Source of the DNA: Tissierellales bacterium
GTDB taxonomy: Bacteria; Bacillota; Clostridia; Tissierellales; VENL01
Reading direction: 5' to 3'
Assembly (NCBI GenBank): GCA_028280805.1
Contig: JANQLB010000134.1
Span: forward strand, 1 to 64,000
Length of the DNA: 64,000 nt
A program made the translations under genes and the position numbers. The notes under the pieces were generated by a model. That model was not told the DNA's origin. It worked only from the letters and a program-made list of their open reading frames with translations, and searched no databases. Positions 18,020 to 25,951 of this stretch are shown piece by piece. How positions within the stretch are numbered: position 1 is the stretch's first letter; each line of letters begins with the position of its first letter.

Positions 18020-19339
18020 TTATTCCTCCCAAAGTTTTATAGTATATGGCAGCCCTTCTATAATATCTGTAGCTATCATTGCATATTTACCCTTATTTTG
18101 TGCAGCTAAATCACCAGCCAATCCATGAATAAACACCCCTGCAATACTACTATTAACCACACCGAAGCCCTGACCTATAAAACCAGTAATAATACCTGTT
18201 AAAACATCTCCACTGCCTGCGGTAGCCATACCTGAATTACCTGTAGAATTTATAAATATCTTTCCTTTAGCATCACTTATGATAGTATTATGACCTTTTA
18301 ACACAGTTATTACACCAAATCTTTGAGAAGCAATCCTTGCATATTTAACTCTATTATTTTGAATTTCGTCTATACTAACATTTAAAAGTCTTGATAGTTC
18401 TCCGGGGTGAGGTGTTATAATTGTATCCCCTTGTCTGTTTTTTAAAACATTCGTATTTTGTGAGATGCAGTTAAGGCCATCTGCATCCAATACTACCGGA
18501 TTATTGGTATAGCTTAGTATTTCCTCTACCACTTGTATAGTCTCATCATTTACTCCTAATCCGCACCCTAGGGCTATTGCATCTATTTGATTGGTAATCT
18601 TTTTTATATAGTTTACTGATGATTTAGTAAAATGTCCTTTATTATCATCTTTAACAGGCTTAATAATTACTTCTGTTAATTTAATAGACATAATAAGAGC
18701 TAAACTCTGCGGGATTATAGAATATACTACTCCGCTTCCACTTCTTAATGATGACTGACAAGCTAATGATGCTGCTCCTGTCATACCTAAACTGCCCGCA
18801 ATTATACCTACTTTGCCATAATCTCCTTTATGACTTTTATCTTTCCTCTTAGGTATGATTTCTTTGACGAGGCTTTCGTCAATAATATTTGCATTTTTAC
18901 ATATCAGCTTTGATGTACTTATTGGTTTTTGCCTAAATTTACCTAAAAAATTATAACTATTATTTATTTTTCCTTCTGCAACTGCATATGCAGCGGCATT
19001 TGTATTGTTATGAGTTATAGTTATATGTATTTTATGAACTCCTTTTTTTTGTGCAAGCTCTCTTGCTTTTCCGTTGAGATGTAACTGAGGTTTACCATAC
19101 TGGGTATGCTTTATTTCTATGTCCTTCCACTTAAAACCTCTAAGTCCAGTACCTAAAGCCTTACAAACAGCTTCTTTTGCTGCAAATAAACCTGCTACCG
19201 TATTAGCACTTTTATTACGAGTTATTATATATTCTCTTTCAGCTTCTGTAAAAATTTTATTAAGAAAATATTCATTTTTATTCAAGATATTTTTTATTCT
19301 TTCTATCTCTATTATATCTATTCCATTACCCAATATCAT
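18020..19339 (-). CDS. Fusion of holo-ACP synthase (AcpS) with NAD(P)HX dehydratase (NnrD)
   Basis: One uninterrupted frame of 439 residues joins two enzymes. Residues 1-124 are AcpS, which loads phosphopantetheine onto acyl carrier protein: GIDIIEIERI, AGLFAAKEAVCKALGTG and ITHNNTNAAAYAVAE. After a linker of about 40 residues, residues 165-439 are the ADP/ATP-dependent NAD(P)HX dehydratase: KGDYGKVGIIAGSLGMTGAA, VVLDADGLN, ITPHPGELSRL and NSGMATAGSGDVLTG. The usual clostridial arrangement is acpS followed by an NnrE-NnrD fusion; here the epimerase domain is missing and AcpS occupies its place. The start is ATG at 19339. Confidence 0.9.
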   Translation of the reverse strand: MILGNGIDIIEIERIKNILNKNEYFLNKIFTEAEREYIITRNKSANTVAGLFAAKEAVCKALGTGLRGFKWKDIEIKHTQYGKPQLHLNGKARELAQKKGVHKIHITITHNNTNAAAYAVAEGKINNSYNFLGKFRQKPISTSKLICKNANIIDESLVKEIIPKRKDKSHKGDYGKVGIIAGSLGMTGAASLACQSSLRSGSGVVYSIIPQSLALIMSIKLTEVIIKPVKDDNKGHFTKSSVNYIKKITNQIDAIALGCGLGVNDETIQVVEEILSYTNNPVVLDADGLNCISQNTNVLKNRQGDTIITPHPGELSRLLNVSIDEIQNNRVKYARIASQRFGVITVLKGHNTIISDAKGKIFINSTGNSGMATAGSGDVLTGIITGFIGQGFGVVNSSIAGVFIHGLAGDLAAQNKGKYAMIATDIIEGLPYTIKLWEE

Positions 19340-19422
19340 TATGCCCCTCCATTATTAGAAAAACTGAATTTACTTCTATTTTTTACAGCTAATAATTATA
19401 AAACTTTCTTAACCATTGCAAA

Positions 19423-19444
19423 ATAAGTCCTAGAATAGGACTTA
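19423..19444 (-). terminator. Terminator of the 19.4-20.1 kb gene
   Basis: ATAAGTCCTA-TTC-TAGGACTTAT overlapping the stop codon and followed by TTTT on the minus strand. Confidence 0.75.
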
Positions 19445-20050
19445 TGTCTTGTTTAACAAATCTCTATCAAGCTTTTCCATTTCATCACTGCCTAATATTC
19501 CATGCAGAAAACTATAAGTATCATTTATCTTCTCCTCATTATTATGCTTTTCATCTAATAATATCCTAAACCTTTTTCTAATACTATCAATCTCATCGTT
19601 TATAACTATAAGATTTGCTTCACTGTCTTTTAGATCTTTATACGCATATCTTATGGTTTCTTTTAGAAGATTAAAGTTAGCTTCTCTGATTTCTTTTGGT
19701 AAAACTTCTGTTCTAAAAGTGATTTCATCTATATCCTCATTCATTCTTCTAATATCTTCTTGGCATTTATCTAAAAGTTCTAAAGCATTATTATTATTAT
19801 TATCATTAACCTCTTCAGATAAATTTAGTATTTTAATCATAGTTTTCTTTTTGTCTATCTTAAGCTTTCTGAGCATCTTTGCTGATTCTATTTCTTCATT
19901 TATAAGTTCAACTAATTTATTCTTAAGGTTAATTATACTTTTATCATTAATACTGTCAAATAAGGTTTTCCATGATTCATCATTAATTAAAACAGGAATT
20001 TTGTTTTTTATCATTACATCATAGCTAATGTTTATATCCTTTGAAAACAT
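19442..20050 (-). CDS. Coiled-coil protein of unknown function
   Basis: I do not recognise a family. The 202-residue acidic protein lacks membrane segments or a signal peptide. It is predicted to be almost wholly helical, with heptads from about residue 45 to 180, a run of five Asn near residue 84 and a short C-terminal globular tail. The start ATG follows GGGAGG. A terminator overlaps its stop codon, so it is probably monocistronic; the acpS fusion lies downstream on the same strand. Confidence 0.6.
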   Translation of the reverse strand: MFSKDINISYDVMIKNKIPVLINDESWKTLFDSINDKSIINLKNKLVELINEEIESAKMLRKLKIDKKKTMIKILNLSEEVNDNNNNNALELLDKCQEDIRRMNEDIDEITFRTEVLPKEIREANFNLLKETIRYAYKDLKDSEANLIVINDEIDSIRKRFRILLDEKHNNEEKINDTYSFLHGILGSDEMEKLDRDLLNKT

Positions 20051-20136
20051 AATATCCCTCCCATTTTAATTATACTAAAAAACCAAATAGTATTAAATAG
20101 TTTCTTAGCACTAAGTATATAAAAGAATATTGATAC

Positions 20137-21384
20137 TTAAAATGCTGTTTTACAGATAGGCTTTTCATCCATAAAAAATATCCTGTTAATTTTATTAATG
20201 TAATCTTCATTTGAAATTTCTGCTAAGCCGTACTTGTACAGATTTCTAAAGCTAACTACTCCCATAAGTAAAGAAGAAAATTCTGAAATATCTATCGAAA
20301 TTTCAACTTCATAGTTATTATTATCTATGATCTCAGCCATACCATTATTGAAGTTTATAAAAAAACTCTTATTATTATTTTGTATAAAACTGTCATTTAT
20401 ATTTAACTTAAGTCTACAAGTCTCATTACCAAAGTTATGGCTTTTTAGCTCTTTAAATATACCCTTTATGTCTATTATTCTATACATAATCCCTACACCT
20501 TGAATGTTACACTCGTGATAAACAGAAGGTATTATGTTGTTGCTTCCGTTAGTTGGGTTAGCAAATATATGATGAAAGCTTTCATCTTGAGTGTTAAATA
20601 TAATATGCCTAATTTGATCATCCTGACTATGAAAGAAGCTCATAAGCTCAGAAAATGCTTCTTTATTCTCATAAATAAATTCACTAATATGAATATCAAT
20701 ATTAAGAAAGTTTTCATTTTCTATAAATTTAAATACAGTATATCCGGTTATTTTATCATTTTTCTTACAAACCGCTATCCTGTTTTCTGTATTCTTAAAT
20801 ACCATATCCATGTCTTTGTCTATCTTTTCTATCATTCCATGGTTTTTGTCCGTAAATCTATTATAACAATCTATAATCTGCTGTTTATCATCTTCATTAG
20901 CAAAGTATATATTTTTCTTAGAATCACCCTTAGGTAACAAGGATGGCTTTACTTTATACTGACTAATTTTAGTACCAAAACCAAAACCCATTTTCTTATA
21001 GAAATCAGGTCTAAAGGGATATAAAACAGCCATATAAACTTCTTTATTCAGATAATGGTCTAGATAATACATAACTAGTTCTTTAGCAACCTTTTCCTTT
21101 TTGTGTAGAAATTCTACTCCTACAAAACCAACTCCACCTGCTTTAATCTTTTTAGATGCAAAGTTCATAATAAAATCATGAAGAAGCATCCCTCCAAGCA
21201 TTTTATTATTCCTATATAATCCATAGAAATTTTTAGTAGGAGTTTCGTTTTGAATCTTAATAAATCTCTCTATAGCTTTTTCTATTTCTTCCGGTTTATT
21301 AACCTTCATTGACGGATAAGCATTTCTTGCAATATTAACAAAAGCGTTAAAATCTTTATCAGGTATTAATTTAATTATACTCAT
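20137..21384 (-). CDS. Eis-like GNAT acetyltransferase
   Basis: The 415-residue protein has the tripartite Eis layout: an N-terminal GNAT domain with GVGFVGVEFLHKKEKVAKEL (acetyl-CoA loop, about residues 84-103) and FYKKMGFGFG, a second GNAT-like domain, and a C-terminal sterol-carrier-like domain. Eis homologues acetylate multiple amines on aminoglycosides, or on proteins. The ATG follows AGGAAGG. The MFS exporter gene is divergent. A role in drug modification is family-level inference only. Confidence 0.83.
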   Translation of the reverse strand: MSIIKLIPDKDFNAFVNIARNAYPSMKVNKPEEIEKAIERFIKIQNETPTKNFYGLYRNNKMLGGMLLHDFIMNFASKKIKAGGVGFVGVEFLHKKEKVAKELVMYYLDHYLNKEVYMAVLYPFRPDFYKKMGFGFGTKISQYKVKPSLLPKGDSKKNIYFANEDDKQQIIDCYNRFTDKNHGMIEKIDKDMDMVFKNTENRIAVCKKNDKITGYTVFKFIENENFLNIDIHISEFIYENKEAFSELMSFFHSQDDQIRHIIFNTQDESFHHIFANPTNGSNNIIPSVYHECNIQGVGIMYRIIDIKGIFKELKSHNFGNETCRLKLNINDSFIQNNNKSFFINFNNGMAEIIDNNNYEVEISIDISEFSSLLMGVVSFRNLYKYGLAEISNEDYINKINRIFFMDEKPICKTAF

Positions 21385-21651
21385 AAAACCTTCCTCTCTT
21401 TCTTATAACTTAAAATACTATAATATCTATTTAAGCTTATATTAAACAAATCAATTTTAAATCCTCTTTATTCCTAATATTTTATATAGAATTACTATTT
21501 AATATATTATAAAACTCAAACTAGATTTTACTGATTTATATAAAAAAATATTAACTATTTTTAATAATTAACTTAAAAAATACTATGGAATATTTTCGTT
21601 TTTTTTTATATAATATTTAGTGTCTCTAAATTTGCTCGGAGGATGTCTAAA

Positions 21652-22899
21652 ATGGAAAATGTAAAATTTAAACAAAAACTAAATAAATATAATATAAGAA
21701 TTAATATAATTAATGGTATAGCTTCTATCATTGCTATGAACCTCCTTAACCCCTATTTTGTTAAATTTGCTGAAAGAATAGGAGCTAATGACTATCAAAT
21801 AGCTTATATATCTTCTCTTCCGGCTTTAATGGCAGCATTAACTTTAATACCGAGTGCGATGTTTATGGGAAGGTTTAAGGATAAAAAGTTAATTACAGGC
21901 TCAATTATGTTTACACATAAGATATTTTATTTATTACTTGCTACAGTGCCTTTTTTCTCTAAAGCAGCTCAGCCTTGGATGTTTGTATTATTAGTAGGGT
22001 TTATGAACTTTCCGGGTTCAGTTTCAATGATAGGCTTTCAAGACAGTATTGGTGATGTATTTAACGAAAGAGCTCGTGGAACTGCCATGAGTACTAGAAA
22101 TAAATATTCTACAATTTTCGGAATGATGACTGCCTTTATATCCGGGCAGCTTCTTACTAGAATACCTGGTACAAATGACGAAACTATAGCTCTTTATCAA
22201 ATATTTTTTGTAATTGCTTTTTTAGTTGCTCAAGTTGAGGTTTTTTCATATTTTAAATTTAGAGGCATAAAGACTGTAAAAAAACAGCCAGATAACAAAT
22301 ATATAGATTCTTTAAAGGAAGTTTTTAAGAGTTTACCAAAACAAAAGAAGTTTTTAATTTTTACTGGCTGTTCTTTACTATTTCACTTTGGATGGCAGAT
22401 GGGATGGCCGCTTTTTGGGATTTATACAGTTAAGTATCTTAATGCCAATGAAGTATGGTTAAGTACAATAACAATTGCCGGCAGTGTTTCTTCTTTTATT
22501 GCATATCCAATTTGGGCAAAACTTGCCGATAAAAAAGGAAACAGTATTATGCTGAGTATAGCTACATTTGGTATGGCTATAACTCCTATACTATATGCTG
22601 CATCTCGAAGTCTTATAGCCTTAGTATTATTTAATGTTATAATTGGAATCTCTATTGCAGGAACTATACTAATATTATTTAACATACTTTTAGAGGTTAC
22701 TCCTACAAAAAATAGAACAATTTACATTGCAGTATATACTACTTTAACAAATATATCGGCTGCAATATCTCCAATAATTGGTGTAGCTATAAAAGATGGA
22801 TTTAGTATCTATACTGCATTAATTATTGTGGGATGCTTAAGGATGATAGGAAGTATTTCTTTCTTTATAAGAAATAAAGTAGTCAATAAACACGGTTAA
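21652..22899 (+). CDS. MFS transporter
   Basis: About 415 residues with twelve membrane helices and the MFS loop motif MGRFKDKK between helices 2 and 3; WAKLADKKG repeats it in the second half. The substrate cannot be read. I chose ATG 21652, nine bases after GGAGG; the ATG at 21643 abuts that Shine-Dalgarno. It is divergent from the Eis-like gene across 267 bases of AT-rich DNA and ends at a terminator. Confidence 0.87.
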   Translation: MENVKFKQKLNKYNIRINIINGIASIIAMNLLNPYFVKFAERIGANDYQIAYISSLPALMAALTLIPSAMFMGRFKDKKLITGSIMFTHKIFYLLLATVPFFSKAAQPWMFVLLVGFMNFPGSVSMIGFQDSIGDVFNERARGTAMSTRNKYSTIFGMMTAFISGQLLTRIPGTNDETIALYQIFFVIAFLVAQVEVFSYFKFRGIKTVKKQPDNKYIDSLKEVFKSLPKQKKFLIFTGCSLLFHFGWQMGWPLFGIYTVKYLNANEVWLSTITIAGSVSSFIAYPIWAKLADKKGNSIMLSIATFGMAITPILYAASRSLIALVLFNVIIGISIAGTILILFNILLEVTPTKNRTIYIAVYTTLTNISAAISPIIGVAIKDGFSIYTALIIVGCLRMIGSISFFIRNKVVNKHG

Positions 22900-22907
22900 A
22901 AAATCAA

Positions 22908-22940
22908 GGAATCCTTGTAATGCTTAGGATTCCTATTTTT
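22908..22940 (+). terminator. Terminator of the MFS gene
   Basis: AGGAATCC, 11-base loop, GGATTCCT, then ATTTTTTT, just after the stop codon. Confidence 0.8.
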
Positions 22941-22950
22941 TTGCTTAAAT

Positions 22951-24018
22951 CTATATTTTTTTACTCTTTTTTTCTGCTCTCTTTTCTTTCATTCTGTTTT
23001 TTCGTTCAATAAATGCTATTTCTTTTTGTAATTTAAGATAATTCTTAAATCTCTCTCTGGTAAGCGTGCCATTATACAATGCTTTTTTTACAGCACATCC
23101 CGGCTCGGATTTATGACCGCAATTACTAAATTTACATGAAAGTGCTAAATCCTCAATATCTTTAAATGTACTGTCTAAACCCCCTTCTGCATCTAACATA
23201 TGAAGTTCTCTCATACCGGGAGTATCAATAACAATACCTCCTCCTTCAAGAGGAATCAATTCTCTGTGAGTAGTAGTATGCTTTCCTTTATCGTCATCAT
23301 CTCTAATCTCTCTGGTTTCTAGCTTTTCTTCACCTATCAAAGTGTTTATAAGAGTTGATTTACCTACTCCTGATGAACCAAGAAATGCTAAAGTTATTCC
23401 TTTATCAATATATTTGCTCAGGTTGTCAATTCCTATTCCATCATAAGAACTAATAACATGAATGTCTACTCCAAAAGCTACTGATTCTATTTCATTAACC
23501 TTTTCTTGAATAAAGCTGTCATCACTACATAAGTCTGATTTTGTTAAAAGAACTACTGGATTTGCTCCTCCATCCCATGCCATTATCAAATATCTATCTA
23601 ATCTCTTTAAATTAAAATCCTTATTTAAAGACATACAAATAAACAAATAATCTATGTTTGAAGCTACAATCTGTTCATCAGATTTTTTTCCTGCAATTTT
23701 TCTTGAAAATTTACTTTTTCTAGGGAGTATACCATGAATAACTGCATTTCCAGTTTTTGGATTAGTTTTATCTATTATTATCCAGTCACCTACAGCAGGG
23801 TAATCCTGTCTATTTGTAGCCTCGTGCTGCATCTTACCTGAAACACTGCCAAGAATTTCTCCTTCTGTTGTAAAGATTTTATATAATGCTTTATATTCTA
23901 CCGCAACTCTTCCAACTTTATAATCTAATTGATTTTCTTTATTGAATTGATTTAAATAATGGTCTAATTCTTCATTCCATCCTAAATTTATTAAATTATA
24001 TCCTTTAGTTTCTGTCAA
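22951..24018 (-). CDS. rsgA: RsgA, small ribosomal subunit biogenesis GTPase
   Basis: RsgA is a circularly permuted GTPase that assists 30S maturation and is a (p)ppGpp target. The order OB-fold, G4 LLTKSD, G1 GSSGVGKST, G3 DTPGMRE and a zinc site C-x4-C-x-H-x5-C (CKFSNCGH...C) is intact in 355 residues, with a Lys-rich C-terminal tail. The TTG start lies seven bases after AAGGGGG. It is preceded by an unusual leader of about 450 bases with two short ORFs and a terminator (see other entries). Confidence 0.95.
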   Translation of the reverse strand: MTETKGYNLINLGWNEELDHYLNQFNKENQLDYKVGRVAVEYKALYKIFTTEGEILGSVSGKMQHEATNRQDYPAVGDWIIIDKTNPKTGNAVIHGILPRKSKFSRKIAGKKSDEQIVASNIDYLFICMSLNKDFNLKRLDRYLIMAWDGGANPVVLLTKSDLCSDDSFIQEKVNEIESVAFGVDIHVISSYDGIGIDNLSKYIDKGITLAFLGSSGVGKSTLINTLIGEEKLETREIRDDDDKGKHTTTHRELIPLEGGGIVIDTPGMRELHMLDAEGGLDSTFKDIEDLALSCKFSNCGHKSEPGCAVKKALYNGTLTRERFKNYLKLQKEIAFIERKNRMKEKRAEKKSKKI

Positions 24019-24067
24019 TATGCTGCCCCCTTATTATTGTTTGGTAATTATTGTTTAACTTCATCAT
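24005..24067 (-). CDS. 20-codon ORF overlapping the rsgA start
   Basis: ATG ATG at 24067-24062 follows AAGGAGGAG at ideal spacing and opens a 20-codon frame (MMKLNNNYQTIIRGQHIDRN) that ends 14 bases inside rsgA in another frame. Its ribosome binding site is better than that of rsgA itself, so it may feed ribosomes to the TTG start by coupling. No similarity recognised. Confidence 0.5.
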   Translation of the reverse strand: MMKLNNNYQTIIRGQHIDRN

Positions 24068-24142
24068 TACTCCTCCTTAATCTAATAGTAATTTTACTGA
24101 TTTTCTCCATAAGCTTTAAAGGATTATATCAAAAAATAAAAA

Positions 24143-24176
24143 CCTTAAAATGAATTAACATCAATTCATTTTAAGG
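24143..24176 (-). terminator. Leader terminator upstream of rsgA
   Basis: CCTTAAAATGAATT-GATGTT-AATTCATTTTAAGG (14-base perfect stem) followed by TTTTTATTTTTT, 125 bases before the rsgA start and in the same direction. It ends the short leader transcript unless read through. Confidence 0.88.
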
Positions 24177-24299
24177 GTCTAAATTAATAATATATATTTG
24201 TTTAAGCACATAACAAAAAATAACATAATTATTGCGAAATCTTTAAAAAGATACACAATAATAAAGACCCTTAAAGCTAGGAGTTCCTTACTCTAAGGA
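24170..24299 (-). promoter_or_regulatory. rsgA: Mutually exclusive pairing segments in the rsgA leader
   Basis: On the minus strand TTTAAGGGTCT (24275-24265) is perfectly complementary over 11 bases to AGACCCTTAAA (24180-24170), which contains the 5' arm of the terminator. This pairing would act as an antiterminator. The first segment can instead pair with CCTTAGAG (24298-24291, one G-U), and TCCTTAG (24299-24293) can pair with CTAAGGA inside the upstream 27-codon ORF (24379-24373). Confidence 0.6.
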
Positions 24300-24353
24300 T
24301 CATTTTTACTTAATAAAACATGCAAAAAATTATCATCTTACATTTTACAATGA

Positions 24354-24437
24354 TTAAGTTTTATGTAAAAAGTCCTTAGGAGCAGGTATTAAATTTTCTT
24401 TAATGTAACTTACATATAAAACAATTAATTTTTTCAT
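24354..24437 (-). CDS. 27-codon leader ORF upstream of rsgA
   Basis: ATG 24437, preceded by GGGGAGAGGTG, opens a 27-residue frame beginning MKKLIVLYVSYIKEN and ending PAPKDFLHKT. It lies just after a consensus promoter and before the leader terminator. Codons for Pro-Lys-Asp near its end hold a segment that can pair with the downstream switch. It could be a leader peptide or an independent small protein; no family is recognised. Confidence 0.6.
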   Translation of the reverse strand: MKKLIVLYVSYIKENLIPAPKDFLHKT

Positions 24438-24471
24438 AAAACACCTCTCCCCTTTCAACTATTTTATAAAT

Positions 24472-24500
24472 AGTTTATTGTATTTTTTTTATTCTGTCAA
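24472..24500 (-). promoter_or_regulatory. SigA-type promoter of the rsgA leader
   Basis: TTGACA (24500-24495), 17 bases, TAAACT (24477-24472), on the minus strand, about 35 bases before the 27-codon ORF. Confidence 0.75.
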
Positions 24501-24531
24501 CTAATTTCAATAATGTTTATATATGAATTTT

Positions 24532-24867
24532 TTAATACCTTCCCATGAATGCTTTCATAACTTCATCAAATGGATGCTGCCCTACCTGATCCATTATTTT
24601 GTCTAATTGACTCTTACGTCTTAGTGTTCCGGTTAATACAACTTGTACGTCCTGATTTTTATCAACCAAGAAGGAAGTTACATCTAAGGCATTTGCTAAT
24701 AAAGCAGTGATTACTATTATCTGTGAAGTAGCTAGTACAGGCTTTTTAGATTTATTTTTATCGCCTTTTGGATTTTTTTTATTGTCTTTACTAATATTTT
24801 CTTCTTGAACTCCTAATTGATCCATGACTTTTTTCATGAACATTTCCATTTGATTATCAGATATCAT
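24532..24867 (-). CDS. Small protein of unknown function with a central hydrophobic helix
   Basis: A 111-residue protein: an acidic/basic N-terminal part with Lys-Asn-rich stretch (residues 24-44), a hydrophobic segment (ATSQIIVITALLANALDVTS) and a conserved-looking C-terminal tail rich in charged residues (LRRKSQLDKIMDQVGQHPFDEVM). No family recognised. The ATG lies 10 bases after GAGGAGGGG. It is 39 bases downstream of a 42-codon membrane protein gene and probably cotranscribed with it. Confidence 0.65.
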   Translation of the reverse strand: MISDNQMEMFMKKVMDQLGVQEENISKDNKKNPKGDKNKSKKPVLATSQIIVITALLANALDVTSFLVDKNQDVQVVLTGTLRRKSQLDKIMDQVGQHPFDEVMKAFMGRY

Positions 24868-24906
24868 ACCATACCATCCCCTCCTCAGTCTAGTTTCAGT
24901 GTATAT

Positions 24907-25035
24907 TTAAATTATAGGAATTATAATCTCTTCAATTACATTACCGTCTTCTTCTAGTCCCGTTATAAAAATTATAAACAGAATAACAGCTACGGCTATT
25001 AATATAATTTTTTGCTTATCTTCACAAACAACCAT
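24907..25035 (-). CDS. 42-residue single-span membrane protein
   Basis: ATG 25035 follows AAAGGAGAG at good spacing and encodes 42 residues: a short charged N-terminus (MVVCEDKQK), a membrane helix (IILIAVAVILFIIFITG) and an acidic tail with a hydrophobic end. It is too short for usual gene callers. It precedes the 111-residue gene on the same strand with a 39-base gap, suggesting an operon of two small proteins, perhaps spore-associated, which is a guess. Confidence 0.6.
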   Translation of the reverse strand: MVVCEDKQKIILIAVAVILFIIFITGLEEDGNVIEEIIIPII

Positions 25036-25159
25036 AATAACTCTCCTTTCATTCATAATAAACCCTTATACCTTACTTACTTTATATTATGAATAATAAT
25101 TGTATTATGATAACAGAAACTGCATTATATATAATATCTTTATAACTATTATTTTTAAA

Positions 25160-25189
25160 TTTATTCGATAGATTACAATTCTAATACTC
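25160..25189 (+). repeat. Copy 1 of a 30-base leader element
   Basis: Identical at 28 of 30 positions to 27724-27753. It lies 113 bases before the TM1266-family start. It reads TTTATTCGATAGATTACAAT then TCTAATACTC; a short GCTTC-A-GAAGC hairpin and GAACTA follow. Confidence 0.7.
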
Positions 25190-25302
25190 TCGCTTCAGAA
25201 GCTATAAACAAAGAACTATACTGACATGGCCTTGCATATTTAGTTAATAATAAACTATAATATAATCATAGGTCGTTATTACTTTAAGGGAGGTTATTAT
25301 AA

Positions 25303-25560
25303 ATGAGAAAGATAATTTTAGGGGTGTTAATTGAAAACCGTTTTGAAGAAGTTGAAAGAGTTCAAAGCTTATTAACTGAGTTTGGCTGTATAATCAAAAC
25401 ACGATTAGGTCTACACCAGCAAGCTGAATATGGTGAAGTATGTACAGAAAAGGGTCTATTAATACTAGAGATGGTTAAGAACTCCGATGATAAAGCTAGA
25501 GAACTAAAAGAAAAACTCTCATTAATCGAAGGTGTTGAAGTAAAGAGTATGGAATTTTAG
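25303..25560 (+). CDS. TM1266-family putative iron-only hydrogenase system regulator
   Basis: An 85-residue ACT-like protein resembling the TM1266 family, named because members adjoin Fe-hydrogenase genes. Typical parts are KIILGVLIENRFEEVERVQ at the start, GLHQQAEYGEV and the terminal hydrophobic-beta element GVEVKSMEF. No hydrogenase gene is in the window, so the role is open. The ATG follows GGGAGG. A terminator follows and a copy of the 30-base element lies in its leader. Confidence 0.8.
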   Translation: MRKIILGVLIENRFEEVERVQSLLTEFGCIIKTRLGLHQQAEYGEVCTEKGLLILEMVKNSDDKARELKEKLSLIEGVEVKSMEF

Positions 25561-25592
25561 ACTTTACATAAAATAATTTTATCTTTATCTAA

Positions 25593-25625
25593 AATAGCCT
25601 AAGGTATATATTACCTTTGGCTATT
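25593..25625 (+). terminator. Terminator of the TM1266-family gene
   Basis: AATAGCC...AGGT and ACCT...GGCTATT form a stem with small bulges, followed by a T-rich run. Confidence 0.7.
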
Positions 25626-25747
25626 AATTTTTATTCTTTTTTCTTAATGTCAAAAAAATATAATACAAATTTCACAAACTATATTATAAGTGTAAAATAA
25701 TTAGACAGACAATTCATAACCTTCTGACTAGTATGCAAAAAAATAAA

Positions 25748-25764
25748 TGGCATTACTTTTGCAA
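25748..25764 (+). promoter_or_regulatory. Sigma-54 (-24/-12) promoter of the TRAP-type operon
   Basis: TGGCAT-TACTT-TTGCAA matches the consensus TGGCAC-N5-TTGCA. It lies about 190 bases upstream of the permease and on the same strand. A sigma-54 activator gene is 3.7 kb downstream. Confidence 0.85.
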
Positions 25765-25804
25765 GTATACTTAATTAATAACAATTACTTATACATTACC
25801 GTGG

Positions 25805-25860
25805 TAGCTTTGCTAAACAGTTTAAATTTATTTTTATATTAGTTTAGCAGAATACAGCTA
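25805..25860 (+). other. Long hairpin in the TRAP-type leader
   Basis: TAGCT/AGCTA and TGCTAAAC/GTTTAGCA form nested stems between the sigma-54 promoter and the permease. An orphan AGGAGG at 25883-25888 follows, with a 19-codon frame from GTG 25888 that ends just before the permease Shine-Dalgarno. Confidence 0.5.
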
Positions 25861-25951
25861 TCAAATTTCCATAAAAATAAATAGGAGGTGATATTAGAAA
25901 AGGTAAAACAACACGTCATAAAAAATATACAATTATTAAAGGAGTGATTAT

